Assembly (NCBI GenBank): GCA_033720695.1
Contig: JAWWCA010000203.1
Coordinates: forward strand, 1-6,462
Direction: 5' to 3'
Length of the DNA stretch: 6,462 bases
Origin: DATGQT01 sp033720695
GTDB lineage: Bacteria > Bacteroidota > Rhodothermia > Rhodothermales > Rubricoccaceae
This document shows positions 1 through 5,739 of this stretch, piece by piece; the first letter of the stretch is position 1; each line of letters begins with the position of its first letter. The notes beneath the pieces were generated by a model that worked only from the letters and a program-made list of their open reading frames with translations, ran no database searches and was not told the origin of the DNA. Made by a program: the position numbers and the translations under genes.

Positions 1-1635
1 CAGAATCGCCACGGCGAGGCGGAGGGTCTGCTGCAGAACCGGCCGGTCGACCGAGTCGCCGGGCACGGGCGGCTCGCCGAGCGCCTCCTCGTGTGCCTGG
101 AGCCAGGTCTCGAAGAGCGAGGCGCCGATGGCCTCGGGCGTGTAGCGGGCGTCCCACGACAGGAGGTATGCGTAGGGGTCCTTGAGGTCGAAGGCGAGCG
201 AGTCCCGGTTGCCGAGGGCGGCGAGCAGCCCGGGCAGGCGCTCGGCCGCCCACGGGCTGAGGGCGTCCGACGCGAGGGCGGCGGGCCGGAGGGGGACGGC
301 GAGGGAGTCGGCCCCGTCCAGGAGGCTCGCGAGGCGCTCGGCGGCGAACCCGGCCAGGGAGTCGGCCGAGACGAAGACGCCGCCCGGGAGGGCCCGCTGC
401 AGCCGCGGGTCGCCCAGCACGACCGCGTCCCCGTCCCGCGTCATCCGCAACCCCTCGCCGCGGAACAGCTCGAAGCCTGGGCGGCGTCCCTCGAGGAGGG
501 CCCACCAAGCCGGACTGTCAGTTCCAGGCGCGAAGCCGGGCCAGCGGAGGGCCCAGACGGGGAGCGCCGCGCTGGACGCCCCCAGCGAGTCCGCGAGGAG
601 GCCTGCCGGAGCGAGGGTGTCGGGTCGGGCCGCGCCGGCCCGGCCCGTGTCGGTCTCGAAGAACAGCCCGCCCTCGCCGCGGCGGATGGCGAGGAGGGTC
701 TCGTTGCCGGCCCGGTCCACGAGGCGGTCGTAGGCCAGTGGGGGCAACGCCTCGGCCGTCGTCTCGAGGGTGGCTGGGCTCGTGAGGAACACGCTCCAGG
801 CGCCGCGGTCGTCGGCGCCGCCGGGGAAGACGAGCGTGCCCGGCACCGTCGCCGCGACGACGCTCCGCCCGCCCCGGCGGAGGGTGACCTCGCGGACGAG
901 CGGGAGGGCCGAGGCGCCGTAGGCGTGCTGCTGCACGAGCGCCACGCCCCCGGCCGCGTCGAGGGGGGCCACCCACGCGCGGGACTGCGAGGCGCCGCCG
1001 AGGTGCAGGAAGGCGCGGTAGAGGGAGTCCGTCCGCGCGAAGCGAGCGAGGGCCGAGTCGGACGTGGCGGCCCCGTCGAGGCGGAGCGGCGGGGTCCCGG
1101 CCCAGGCGAAGAGGCGCTCCACGGCCAGGGCGTGCCACGGCTCGAAGGGGTCGGGCGCGAGGTCGAGGAGGACGAACTCGTCGCGCTGCGCCACGGCGGG
1201 GTCGGCGAGGGCGCGGTTGACGCCGGCCGCGTAGGCGTCGAGGAGGGCGCGGTTGGAATCGGGGAGGGCGCTGTAGGTGAGCCGGGCGAGCGACCCGAGG
1301 CCGAGGGCGCGGGCGTGGCGGTCGAGGGCCACCGCCGCGGGGTCGGCGAACCACTGGCTCAGGCTGCCCAGGGCGGCCTGCCGCCACAGCGCGAGCGCCC
1401 AGGCGTCGTCCACGCCGTGGACGTAGCCCAGCGCCGCGGCCAGGTCGGCGGCCTCCGTGCCCTCCACCACGACGCCGCCGTCGGCCCACGACACGGCGAC
1501 GGGCCCCCGCAGCCCCGGCACATCCAGCGTGCCCGACCGCGCCGGCTCGGTGCCGTACGCGAAGTAGCCCACGACCGCCGCCAGCACGGCGACGATCAGG
1601 ACGAGGAGCCCGAGAGCGGAGAAGAGGCGAGACAA
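1..1635 (-). CDS. Penicillin acylase family protein, membrane-anchored, 3' end off the window
   Basis: Partial gene: 545 codons are present without a stop and the C-terminus lies beyond position 1 (family members are commonly 700-850 residues). The start is TTG at 1633-1635, the only start-type codon after the upstream stop that keeps the full N-terminus. It gives a short basic end and a hydrophobic helix (about residues 8-25, GLLVLIVAVLAAVV), read as an uncleaved anchor or signal. Family signatures follow: LRGPVAVSWADGG (42-54), ALGYVHGVDDAW (68-79, canonical GYvhAqDr.w), WRQAALGSLSQWF (84-96, canonical RR.a.GrLsE.fG), an AYAAGVN-type stretch, the linker/nucleophile region GGASQSRAWVAP (213-224), VPGTLVFPGGADDRGAW (264-280) and LLSWDARYTPEAIGASLF (491-508). 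The family are Ntn hydrolases that self-cleave before a serine and hydrolyse amides such as acyl-homoserine lactones or beta-lactam side chains. Here the Asn after the candidate Ser218 is Arg, and the expected oxyanion Asn seems to be Asp, so activity and substrate are uncertain. The family call is firm; the function is not. Confidence 0.85.
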   Translation of the reverse strand, partial: MSRLFSALGLLVLIVAVLAAVVGYFAYGTEPARSGTLDVPGLRGPVAVSWADGGVVVEGTEAADLAAALGYVHGVDDAWALALWRQAALGSLSQWFADPAAVALDRHARALGLGSLARLTYSALPDSNRALLDAYAAGVNRALADPAVAQRDEFVLLDLAPDPFEPWHALAVERLFAWAGTPPLRLDGAATSDSALARFARTDSLYRAFLHLGGASQSRAWVAPLDAAGGVALVQQHAYGASALPLVREVTLRRGGRSVVAATVPGTLVFPGGADDRGAWSVFLTSPATLETTAEALPPLAYDRLVDRAGNETLLAIRRGEGGLFFETDTGRAGAARPDTLAPAGLLADSLGASSAALPVWALRWPGFAPGTDSPAWWALLEGRRPGFELFRGEGLRMTRDGDAVVLGDPRLQRALPGGVFVSADSLAGFAAERLASLLDGADSLAVPLRPAALASDALSPWAAERLPGLLAALGNRDSLAFDLKDPYAYLLSWDARYTPEAIGASLFETWLQAHEEALGEPPVPGDSVDRPVLQQTLRLAVAIL

Positions 1636-1680
1636 GAGGAGGGGTGGATGGAGAGGGGGGGCGGAGCGGAGGGGAGAGAC
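1636..1680 (-). other. Polypyrimidine spacer between polX and the acylase gene
   Basis: These 45 bases separate the polX stop (1681-1683) from the TTG start of the acylase gene. On the coding strand they are almost entirely C and T, broken by only a few purines, so there is no Shine-Dalgarno sequence. No hairpin or T-run terminator is visible, so read-through transcription from polX is likely. The spacer contains no stop in the shared reading frame, so the polX TGA is the only stop separating the two coding frames. Confidence 0.5.
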
Positions 1681-3378
1681 TCACTCCGGCATCCGTGCGC
1701 CCTCGCGCCTCCGGTGCGCGAGCCACGCCGCGAACGCCTCAGCCGACTTCGTGTTCAGGCACTGCTCCGCCGTCAGCCACCCTTTCTGGGCGACCGACAC
1801 CCCCCAGCGGACGTTCTCCAGCTCGGCCGTCGAGTGGGCGTCGGGGTTGATGGCGATGGGGACGCCGGCGTCGGTGGCGCGTCGGAGCCAGCGCCAGTCG
1901 AGGTCGAGGCGCCAGGGGTTGGCGTTGAGCTCGAGGGCCGTGCCGGTCCGCGCGCAGGCGTCGATGACGGCCTCGTGGTTCACGGCGTAGCCGTCGCGGC
2001 GGAGGAGGAGCCGGCCGGTGAGGTGGCCGAGGATGTCGACGTGGGGGTGCTCGGCGGCGCGGACGAGCCGCGCCGTCTGCTCCTCGACGGGGAGCTTGAA
2101 CAGGGAGTGGATGCTCGCCACGACGACGTCGAGGCGCTCGAGGACGGGGTCGGGGTAGTCCAGCTCGCCCTCGCGGAGGATGTCGCACTCGGAGCCGGAG
2201 AAGACGCGGAAGGCGACGCCCTCGGCCTCGTACTCGGCGTTGAGCGCGGCGATCTCGTCCAGCTGCGCCTCCAGGCGCTCGACCGAGAGGCCGTTGGCGA
2301 TCTTGAGGCTCTGGCTATGGTCGGCGATGCCGAGGTACTCGAGCCCGAGGGCGCGGGCGGCCTCGGCCATCTCGCGGAGGCTCGCGGCGCCGTCGCTGGC
2401 GGTGGTGTGGTTGTGGAGCGTGCCCCGGAAGTCCTCGACGGAGAGGAGGTCGGGCAGCGTGCCGCCCTCCGCCGCGTCCAGTTCGCCGGTGCCCTCGCGG
2501 AGGGCCGGCGGGACGACCGGCAGGGCCGCCGACGTGTAGATCACCGCCTCGCGGTCGGTGTCGCCCGGCATCCCGAACCGGTCGACGAACGCGGCCACGT
2601 GGGCCTCCGAGCCCGTCGCCGCCCAGAGCACGCGGCCGTAGTGCTTGGCCGCTGCGGGGTGGACGACGAGGGGGAGCCCGATGGGGAGCGGCCCCCGGAG
2701 CGTGCCGTCGCCCGCGTCCTCGACGGCGAGGCCGAGGCCCGCCAGCGCGGCCTGCACCACCTCCGGCCGCGCCTCGACGACGACCTCCACCCGGTCGACC
2801 ACCTCCAGTTGGCGGCGGAACGCCCCCGCCGCGTCGGCCTGCCCGACGCCTTCGGCGGCGCGCAACGCCCGGAGGAGCGCCTCGACCTCGTCCCACACCT
2901 GGGCGTGGTGCGCCTTCCCCGCGTAGGCCTGAAGCCGCTCGATCTGGTCGAGCACGTTCTGCTGCGTCTTCATGCCGAACCCCGGGAGGTCGGCGACGCG
3001 GCCGGCGACGGCGGCGGCTTCGAGGTCGTCGAGGGAGGTGACGTCGAGCGCCGTCCAGAGGGCACGCACTTTCTTGGGCCCGAGCCCTTTGACGCGGAGC
3101 ACGTCGAGGAGGCCGGGCGGGAGGGTCTGCAGGATCTCGGTGACGGCCGGGAGCGCGCCCGCCTCCAGGAGGACGCCGACCTCGGCGGCGATCCCCTTCC
3201 CGATGCCGGCGAGCTCGGTCAACGCGTCGGGGCTGTCGAGGGACGCGATGGCCTCCGGCATCTGCTCGACGCGGCGGGCGGCCGAGGCGTAGGCGCGCGC
3301 GCGGTACGCGTTGCCGCCCGTGAGCTCGATGAGGTCGGCGGCGAGCTTGAGGTGGCGGGCGACGGCTTTGTTGGTCAA
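1681..3378 (-). CDS. polX: PolX-type protein: helix-hairpin-helix, degenerate polymerase palm, intact PHP domain
   Basis: A 565-residue protein, close to the usual 570 of bacterial family X polymerases. The TTG start at 3376-3378 gives the typical N-terminus MTNKAVARHL followed by NAYRARAY (23-30); no other start-type codon lies just upstream in frame. Helix-hairpin-helix DNA-binding motifs: LAGIGKGIAAEV (56-67), VKGLGPKKVRALW (96-108) and LPGFGMKTQQNVL (131-143). The palm region (about 150-290) keeps an RR pair (188-189) and TGSEAH (255-260). However, the expected GDxD metal motif reads DRVE (195-198), and the third Asp position falls in GLPLVV (234-239), so nucleotidyl transfer is probably lost. 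The PHP domain (about 318-565) looks complete: HNH (322-324), D329, H354 in ADHS, E397 in GSECD, H424 in ASIHS, H452 in GHLTGR, and D513/H515 in NPDAH. In known bacterial PolX this domain gives Mn-dependent 3'-5' exonuclease and phosphatase activity used in base-excision repair. The likely role here is end-processing of DNA rather than synthesis. The acylase gene follows 45 bases downstream. Confidence 0.93.
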   Translation of the reverse strand: MTNKAVARHLKLAADLIELTGGNAYRARAYASAARRVEQMPEAIASLDSPDALTELAGIGKGIAAEVGVLLEAGALPAVTEILQTLPPGLLDVLRVKGLGPKKVRALWTALDVTSLDDLEAAAVAGRVADLPGFGMKTQQNVLDQIERLQAYAGKAHHAQVWDEVEALLRALRAAEGVGQADAAGAFRRQLEVVDRVEVVVEARPEVVQAALAGLGLAVEDAGDGTLRGPLPIGLPLVVHPAAAKHYGRVLWAATGSEAHVAAFVDRFGMPGDTDREAVIYTSAALPVVPPALREGTGELDAAEGGTLPDLLSVEDFRGTLHNHTTASDGAASLREMAEAARALGLEYLGIADHSQSLKIANGLSVERLEAQLDEIAALNAEYEAEGVAFRVFSGSECDILREGELDYPDPVLERLDVVVASIHSLFKLPVEEQTARLVRAAEHPHVDILGHLTGRLLLRRDGYAVNHEAVIDACARTGTALELNANPWRLDLDWRWLRRATDAGVPIAINPDAHSTAELENVRWGVSVAQKGWLTAEQCLNTKSAEAFAAWLAHRRREGARMPE

Positions 3379-3404
3379 GGGCAGGGATGCAGCAGTTTGG
3401 GATC

Positions 3405-3504
3405 TGTCATCCTGAGGAGCGGAGCGACGAAGGATCTCAACTCGACCCGCGGACGCGCACCGGAGGTCAGCGTTGGGATCCTTCGCTTCGCTCAGGAGGA
3501 CAAG
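3405..3504. repeat. Imperfect inverted repeat of the TGTCATCCTGAG...GAAGGATC type (REP/MITE-like)
   Basis: The left arm at 3405-3440 begins TGTCATCCTGAG and ends CGAAGGATCTCAA. The right arm at 3473-3504 begins TTGGGATCCTTCG and ends CTCAGGAGGACAAG. The inner 13 bases (3428-3440 against 3473-3485) pair at 12 of 13 positions. The outer ends pair as TGTCATCCTGAG against TGTCCTCCTGAG, with a few extra bases in the left arm. The loop is 32 bases. From memory, sequences of this type are scattered between genes in Rhodothermota and several other phyla, and are often mistranslated as CHPEERSDEGS or VILRSGATKDL peptides, as both plus-strand frames would do here. The element fills most of the gap between the divergent polX and glycosyltransferase genes. 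It could act as a transcript hairpin for either gene; no transposase is nearby. Confidence 0.8.
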
Positions 3505-3566
3505 TCGGGCTTGGGATGGGCCGGGACAAGATGGCTCAGGCTCAGCGGGACGGGCTAACTTCCGGC

Positions 3567-4358
3567 ATGCCGAATCTAGCGCCCGCCTCCGTCTCCGGTT
3601 CCTCCCCAGCGCCCGCCCGGCCCCGGGCCAGCGTCGTCGTGCCCACGCTGAACGAGGAGAAGACGCTCGCGGCCGTGCTCGGGCCGCTCCGCGCCGTCGC
3701 CGGCCGCCTCGGCCTGGAGCTCATCGTCTCCGACGGCGGCTCGACCGACGGCACGCTCGCCCTCGCCCTCGCCCTCGCCGACCGCGTCGTCGTGCACCGG
3801 GGCCCGGAGCGGCAGACCATCGGCGCGGGGCGGAACGCGGGCGCGCGCCTCGCCGCCGGCGGCGTCCTCCTCTTCTTCACCGCCGACGTCGGCTTCCCCG
3901 ACGACGCGGAGGGTCTGCTCCTGGACATGATCGCCGCTGCCGAGGAGGCGGGCGCGGCGACGTGCCGCGTGACCGTTCACCCCAACCAGGCCCGGCTCGA
4001 CGACCGGATCGTCCTCGGCACGTGCAACGTGCTCTTCCGAGGGTGGAACGCCCTCGGCCTCGGCATGGGCCGCGGCGAGTGCCACGCCGTCCGCCGCGAC
4101 GTCTTCGAGCGGGAGGGGGGCTACGACGAGGCGCTCGTGGCGGGCGAAGACTTCGACCTCTACCGCCGCATCGCGCGACGGGCCCGCCGGGGGGGGGGCG
4201 GGCGCATCCGGTTCCTCTGGCACCGCGTGGTCTACGAGGACCCTCGCCGGTACCGGGCCCGCGGCTATGCCCGGACCATGCTCGACTGGTTCCTCAACAG
4301 CGTCTCTGTCACCGTCCGCGGCCGGTCCTACTCCCGGGAGTGGGACGCCGTGCGGTGA
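3567..4358 (+). CDS. Family 2 glycosyltransferase (GT-A fold)
   Basis: A 263-residue cytosolic-looking protein with no signal peptide or clear membrane helix. The ATG at 3567 is chosen because the frame is open back to 3387 only through the repeat; that upstream part translates to the familiar spurious repeat peptide. After a Pro/Ala/Ser-rich leader of about 20 residues come the GT2 motifs: VVVPTLNEE (23-31) and SDGGSTDGT (55-63) for nucleotide-sugar binding, then GAGRNAGARLAAG (86-98), then LLFFTADVGFP (101-111), where D107 stands in the DxD position. Next are GECHAVRRDVFEREGGYDE (170-188) and GEDFDLYRRI (193-202), whose ED pair is the usual catalytic-base region. The tail contains PRRYRARGY (226-234). 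The family transfers sugars from nucleotide donors to lipid, glycan or protein acceptors; the donor and acceptor cannot be told here, and no glycan cluster surrounds it. The gene carries a (CTCGCC)4 tandem repeat and a G10 tract. It converges on the T9SS gene with 18 bases between the stops. Confidence 0.9.
   Translation: MPNLAPASVSGSSPAPARPRASVVVPTLNEEKTLAAVLGPLRAVAGRLGLELIVSDGGSTDGTLALALALADRVVVHRGPERQTIGAGRNAGARLAAGGVLLFFTADVGFPDDAEGLLLDMIAAAEEAGAATCRVTVHPNQARLDDRIVLGTCNVLFRGWNALGLGMGRGECHAVRRDVFEREGGYDEALVAGEDFDLYRRIARRARRGGGGRIRFLWHRVVYEDPRRYRARGYARTMLDWFLNSVSVTVRGRSYSREWDAVR
3756..3779 (+). repeat. Perfect hexanucleotide tandem repeat (CTCGCC)x4 inside the glycosyltransferase gene
   Basis: Four exact copies of CTCGCC encode the alternating Leu-Ala run at residues 64-71, directly after the SDGGSTDGT motif and before ADRVVV. 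Because the unit is 6 bases, copy-number change would add or remove Leu-Ala pairs without shifting the frame. It may also be simple codon-biased low complexity in a high-GC gene. Confidence 0.75.
4189..4198 (+). repeat. G10 homopolymer inside the glycosyltransferase gene
   Basis: Ten consecutive G encode part of a Gly-rich turn (residues 209-212) that follows RRIARRARR. The downstream frame reads IRFLWHRVVYEDPRRYRARGY, which fits the family, so the count of ten appears right. Tracts of this length slip during replication and are also error-prone in sequencing. Confidence 0.85.
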
Positions 4359-4376
4359 GGCGGCGCATCTGCAGAT
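4359..4376. other. Convergent junction with a 10-base palindrome, no clear terminator
   Basis: Only 18 bases separate the stop of the plus-strand glycosyltransferase from the stop of the minus-strand T9SS protein. They include the perfect palindrome ATCTGCAGAT (4367-4376), which has no GC-rich stem extension or T-run. Neither gene has a recognisable intrinsic terminator here, so the transcripts probably overlap at their 3' ends. Confidence 0.4.
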
Positions 4377-5630
4377 CTAACGTGAGAGGGAGAAGACGCG
4401 GGTCTCGGTGAAGTCCTCACCCAAGACTCGTACAGCGTACACCCCCGCCGGGAGATCGGTGCCGTCGAACACGAGCCGGTGAGGCGTCCCCTCGGCCAAT
4501 GCTCCCTCGTGGAGGGTGGCCACCCGGCGCCCCAGCGCGTCGTGCACCGCAACCGAGACGTGCTGCGGATTGGCCACTTCCAAGCCGAACGTGGTCCGCC
4601 CTTCGGTGGGGTTTGGGCGCGGTGCGCTCAGGACGTGCGTGCCAGTGGCAGAGAGGGAGACGTCGGCCTCGCTCGCCCTAGCCCCGTCCTCCTTCGTGAC
4701 GATGAAGGCCTCTGAATCGAACACCCGGGGATAACTCCCAATGTTAAACCTCAACTCTGCCCTGCCGGCCGGAGTGGACGGGGGCACGGGGGCCGAAGCC
4801 TCGACCGGCACGGTGGCCCCAGCCGGAACCGTAAACACGTCCCCGCGGATGACGTCGAGGAGCCGTTCCCGTTCATTCAGACGGCGTGCGACGGCCCACA
4901 CCTCGATCTCCTGCGGCTCGTCGGTGGTGTTTTCGACGGTTCCGGTGAAGATGAAGGTGCCGCCATCGGGAGGAACCTGCGTCTGGTTGAGACTACCCTC
5001 CAGAAGCAGGGAGGGCGCGGGCGTACCCATGTCACCCGCAATGATGGGGACGTCCGGGGTCGCCTCATAGGCGTAATCAAAGATCCTGGCCCTGTCCACA
5101 ACGGCCGAGGCACCGAGGCGCACCCATCCGTAGTGCGTATCACCGCCAGCCTCAAACCGAAAGCCTGCATACCCGATCTGCCGGTTGAACGGGTAATCCG
5201 AACCGTAGTACGGGCCGTAGTAGGCAAAGCGCGCTCCCGCGCTGAACCTCTGTCCGCTTGTGAGAGTCGGACCGATCTCGTCCCCAGACTCGAATCGAGA
5301 GGCAAAGGCCCGGGCAGAGGAAACGATGAAACTGACATCGTTCCCGGTGGTCTGGCCACGCGCGCCAAAACTACGGAACTCCCCTCGCAGTGGCTGGAGG
5401 TTGTAGTTGTAAAGCGTGAAGCGGATGTCGGGTACCCCGTCCGGCTCGAGGTCGAGGAGATACTCATCCACGTTGTCAGGGAAGGAGTCGACTTGGAGAA
5501 AGACCGCGGGGTCGAAGTCGTGATATACGACCTGAGCGTCGGTGTCAGGCGCGCAGGCGAGGGCGATGCCTGCCGTCGCGGAATACGCTGTGAGGCGCTT
5601 GGCGAGGGTGGAGGCTAGAGCGTCGTTCAT
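4377..5630 (-). CDS. Secreted protein with C-terminal T9SS type A sorting domain, function unknown
   Basis: A 417-residue protein starting at ATG 5628-5630, with a weak AGG six bases upstream. The N-terminus looks like a short signal peptide: K11 R12, a modest hydrophobic stretch LTAYSATAGIALA (13-25), then probable cleavage before Q33 in TDAQVVYHD. The mature part opens with VVYHDFDPAV and DLEPDGVPDIRF (60-71), an Asp-rich, possibly calcium-binding motif. It continues to HYGWVRLG (166-173) and DYAYEATPDVPIIAGD (185-200), patterns seen in secreted proteins of unknown role in Bacteroidota and other phyla. A beta-sandwich, Ig-like segment of about 205-312 follows. The C-terminus matches the Por/T9SS sorting domain: RPNPTEGRTTF (338-348), VHDALGRRVATLHEG (362-376) and DLPAGVYAVRV (392-402). 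The inferred route is Sec export to the periplasm, then T9SS export across the outer membrane with the tail removed. GC is clearly below the neighbours. No enzymatic motif is seen; a surface or adhesive role is only a guess. Confidence 0.88.
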   Translation of the reverse strand: MNDALASTLAKRLTAYSATAGIALACAPDTDAQVVYHDFDPAVFLQVDSFPDNVDEYLLDLEPDGVPDIRFTLYNYNLQPLRGEFRSFGARGQTTGNDVSFIVSSARAFASRFESGDEIGPTLTSGQRFSAGARFAYYGPYYGSDYPFNRQIGYAGFRFEAGGDTHYGWVRLGASAVVDRARIFDYAYEATPDVPIIAGDMGTPAPSLLLEGSLNQTQVPPDGGTFIFTGTVENTTDEPQEIEVWAVARRLNERERLLDVIRGDVFTVPAGATVPVEASAPVPPSTPAGRAELRFNIGSYPRVFDSEAFIVTKEDGARASEADVSLSATGTHVLSAPRPNPTEGRTTFGLEVANPQHVSVAVHDALGRRVATLHEGALAEGTPHRLVFDGTDLPAGVYAVRVLGEDFTETRVFSLSR

Positions 5631-5667
5631 AACCTATGCTGAATGGCGGAGGCAACTGGCGTCTCTG

Positions 5668-5673
5668 ACTATA
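5668..5673 (-). promoter_or_regulatory. Possible -10-like box TATAGT upstream of the T9SS gene
   Basis: On the minus strand TATAGT lies 37 bases before the ATG, in a locally AT-richer stretch (about 5668-5700) that stands out from this GC-rich window. No convincing -35 hexamer or Bacteroidota -33 TTG element sits at the right spacing, so the call rests on position and composition only. Confidence 0.22.
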
Positions 5674-5713
5674 ACGAAGAAACACCAATCCTTGCTACAT
5701 GGGTTCGTGGAGC

Positions 5714-5733
5714 GAGCCGGCTCTGCCGGGCTC
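5714..5733 (-). terminator. Candidate hairpin terminator after phoU
   Basis: Starting 7 bases beyond the phoU stop, the minus strand reads GAGCCCGGCAGAGCCGGCTC. It can fold as GAGC/GCTC plus CGGC/GCCG, with one bulged C and an AGA loop. No T-run follows, so if it ends transcription it does so weakly or with help. The stretch also holds the perfect palindrome GAGCCGGCTC (5714-5723). Its place between phoU and the T9SS gene supports separate transcription units. Confidence 0.4.
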
Positions 5734-5739
5734 CGTGGC

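Noticed and set aside
518..1726. A 402-codon minus-strand frame overlapping the acylase and the end of polX
   Set aside because: Its translation is almost only Arg, Pro, Gly and Ala, typical of an alternative frame of GC-rich DNA. The real acylase frame in the same place matches family motifs along its length.
91..3558. A 1155-codon open frame on the plus strand antisense to the acylase and polX genes
   Set aside because: It lies codon-in-register with both minus-strand genes, so its stops would require Leu TTA/CTA or Ser TCA codons, which such GC-rich genes avoid. Its translation is a low-complexity mix of Gly, Arg, Glu, Val and Ala with no domain, while the minus strand gives clear family motifs.
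3387..3566. N-terminal extension of the glycosyltransferase by 60 residues
   Set aside because: The extension runs straight through the inverted repeat and yields the well-known repeat-derived peptide (CHPEERSDEGS). The conserved domain is complete from the ATG at 3567.
3473..4411. A 312-codon plus-strand frame overlapping the glycosyltransferase
   Set aside because: It is the out-of-frame Arg/Pro-rich shadow of the glycosyltransferase with no family motifs, and it begins inside the repeat.
5133..5618. A 161-codon plus-strand frame opposite the T9SS protein
   Set aside because: No recognisable domain, and it lies wholly within a minus-strand gene with a sorting domain and coherent secreted-protein motifs.
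4377..5630. Possible lipoprotein signal (Cys26 in the N-terminus of the T9SS protein)
   Set aside because: The residues before the Cys (A-L-A) do not fit a standard lipobox, whose -3 position is Leu/Val/Ile. A C-terminal T9SS domain and a plausible cleavage before Q33 fit a soluble exported protein better.
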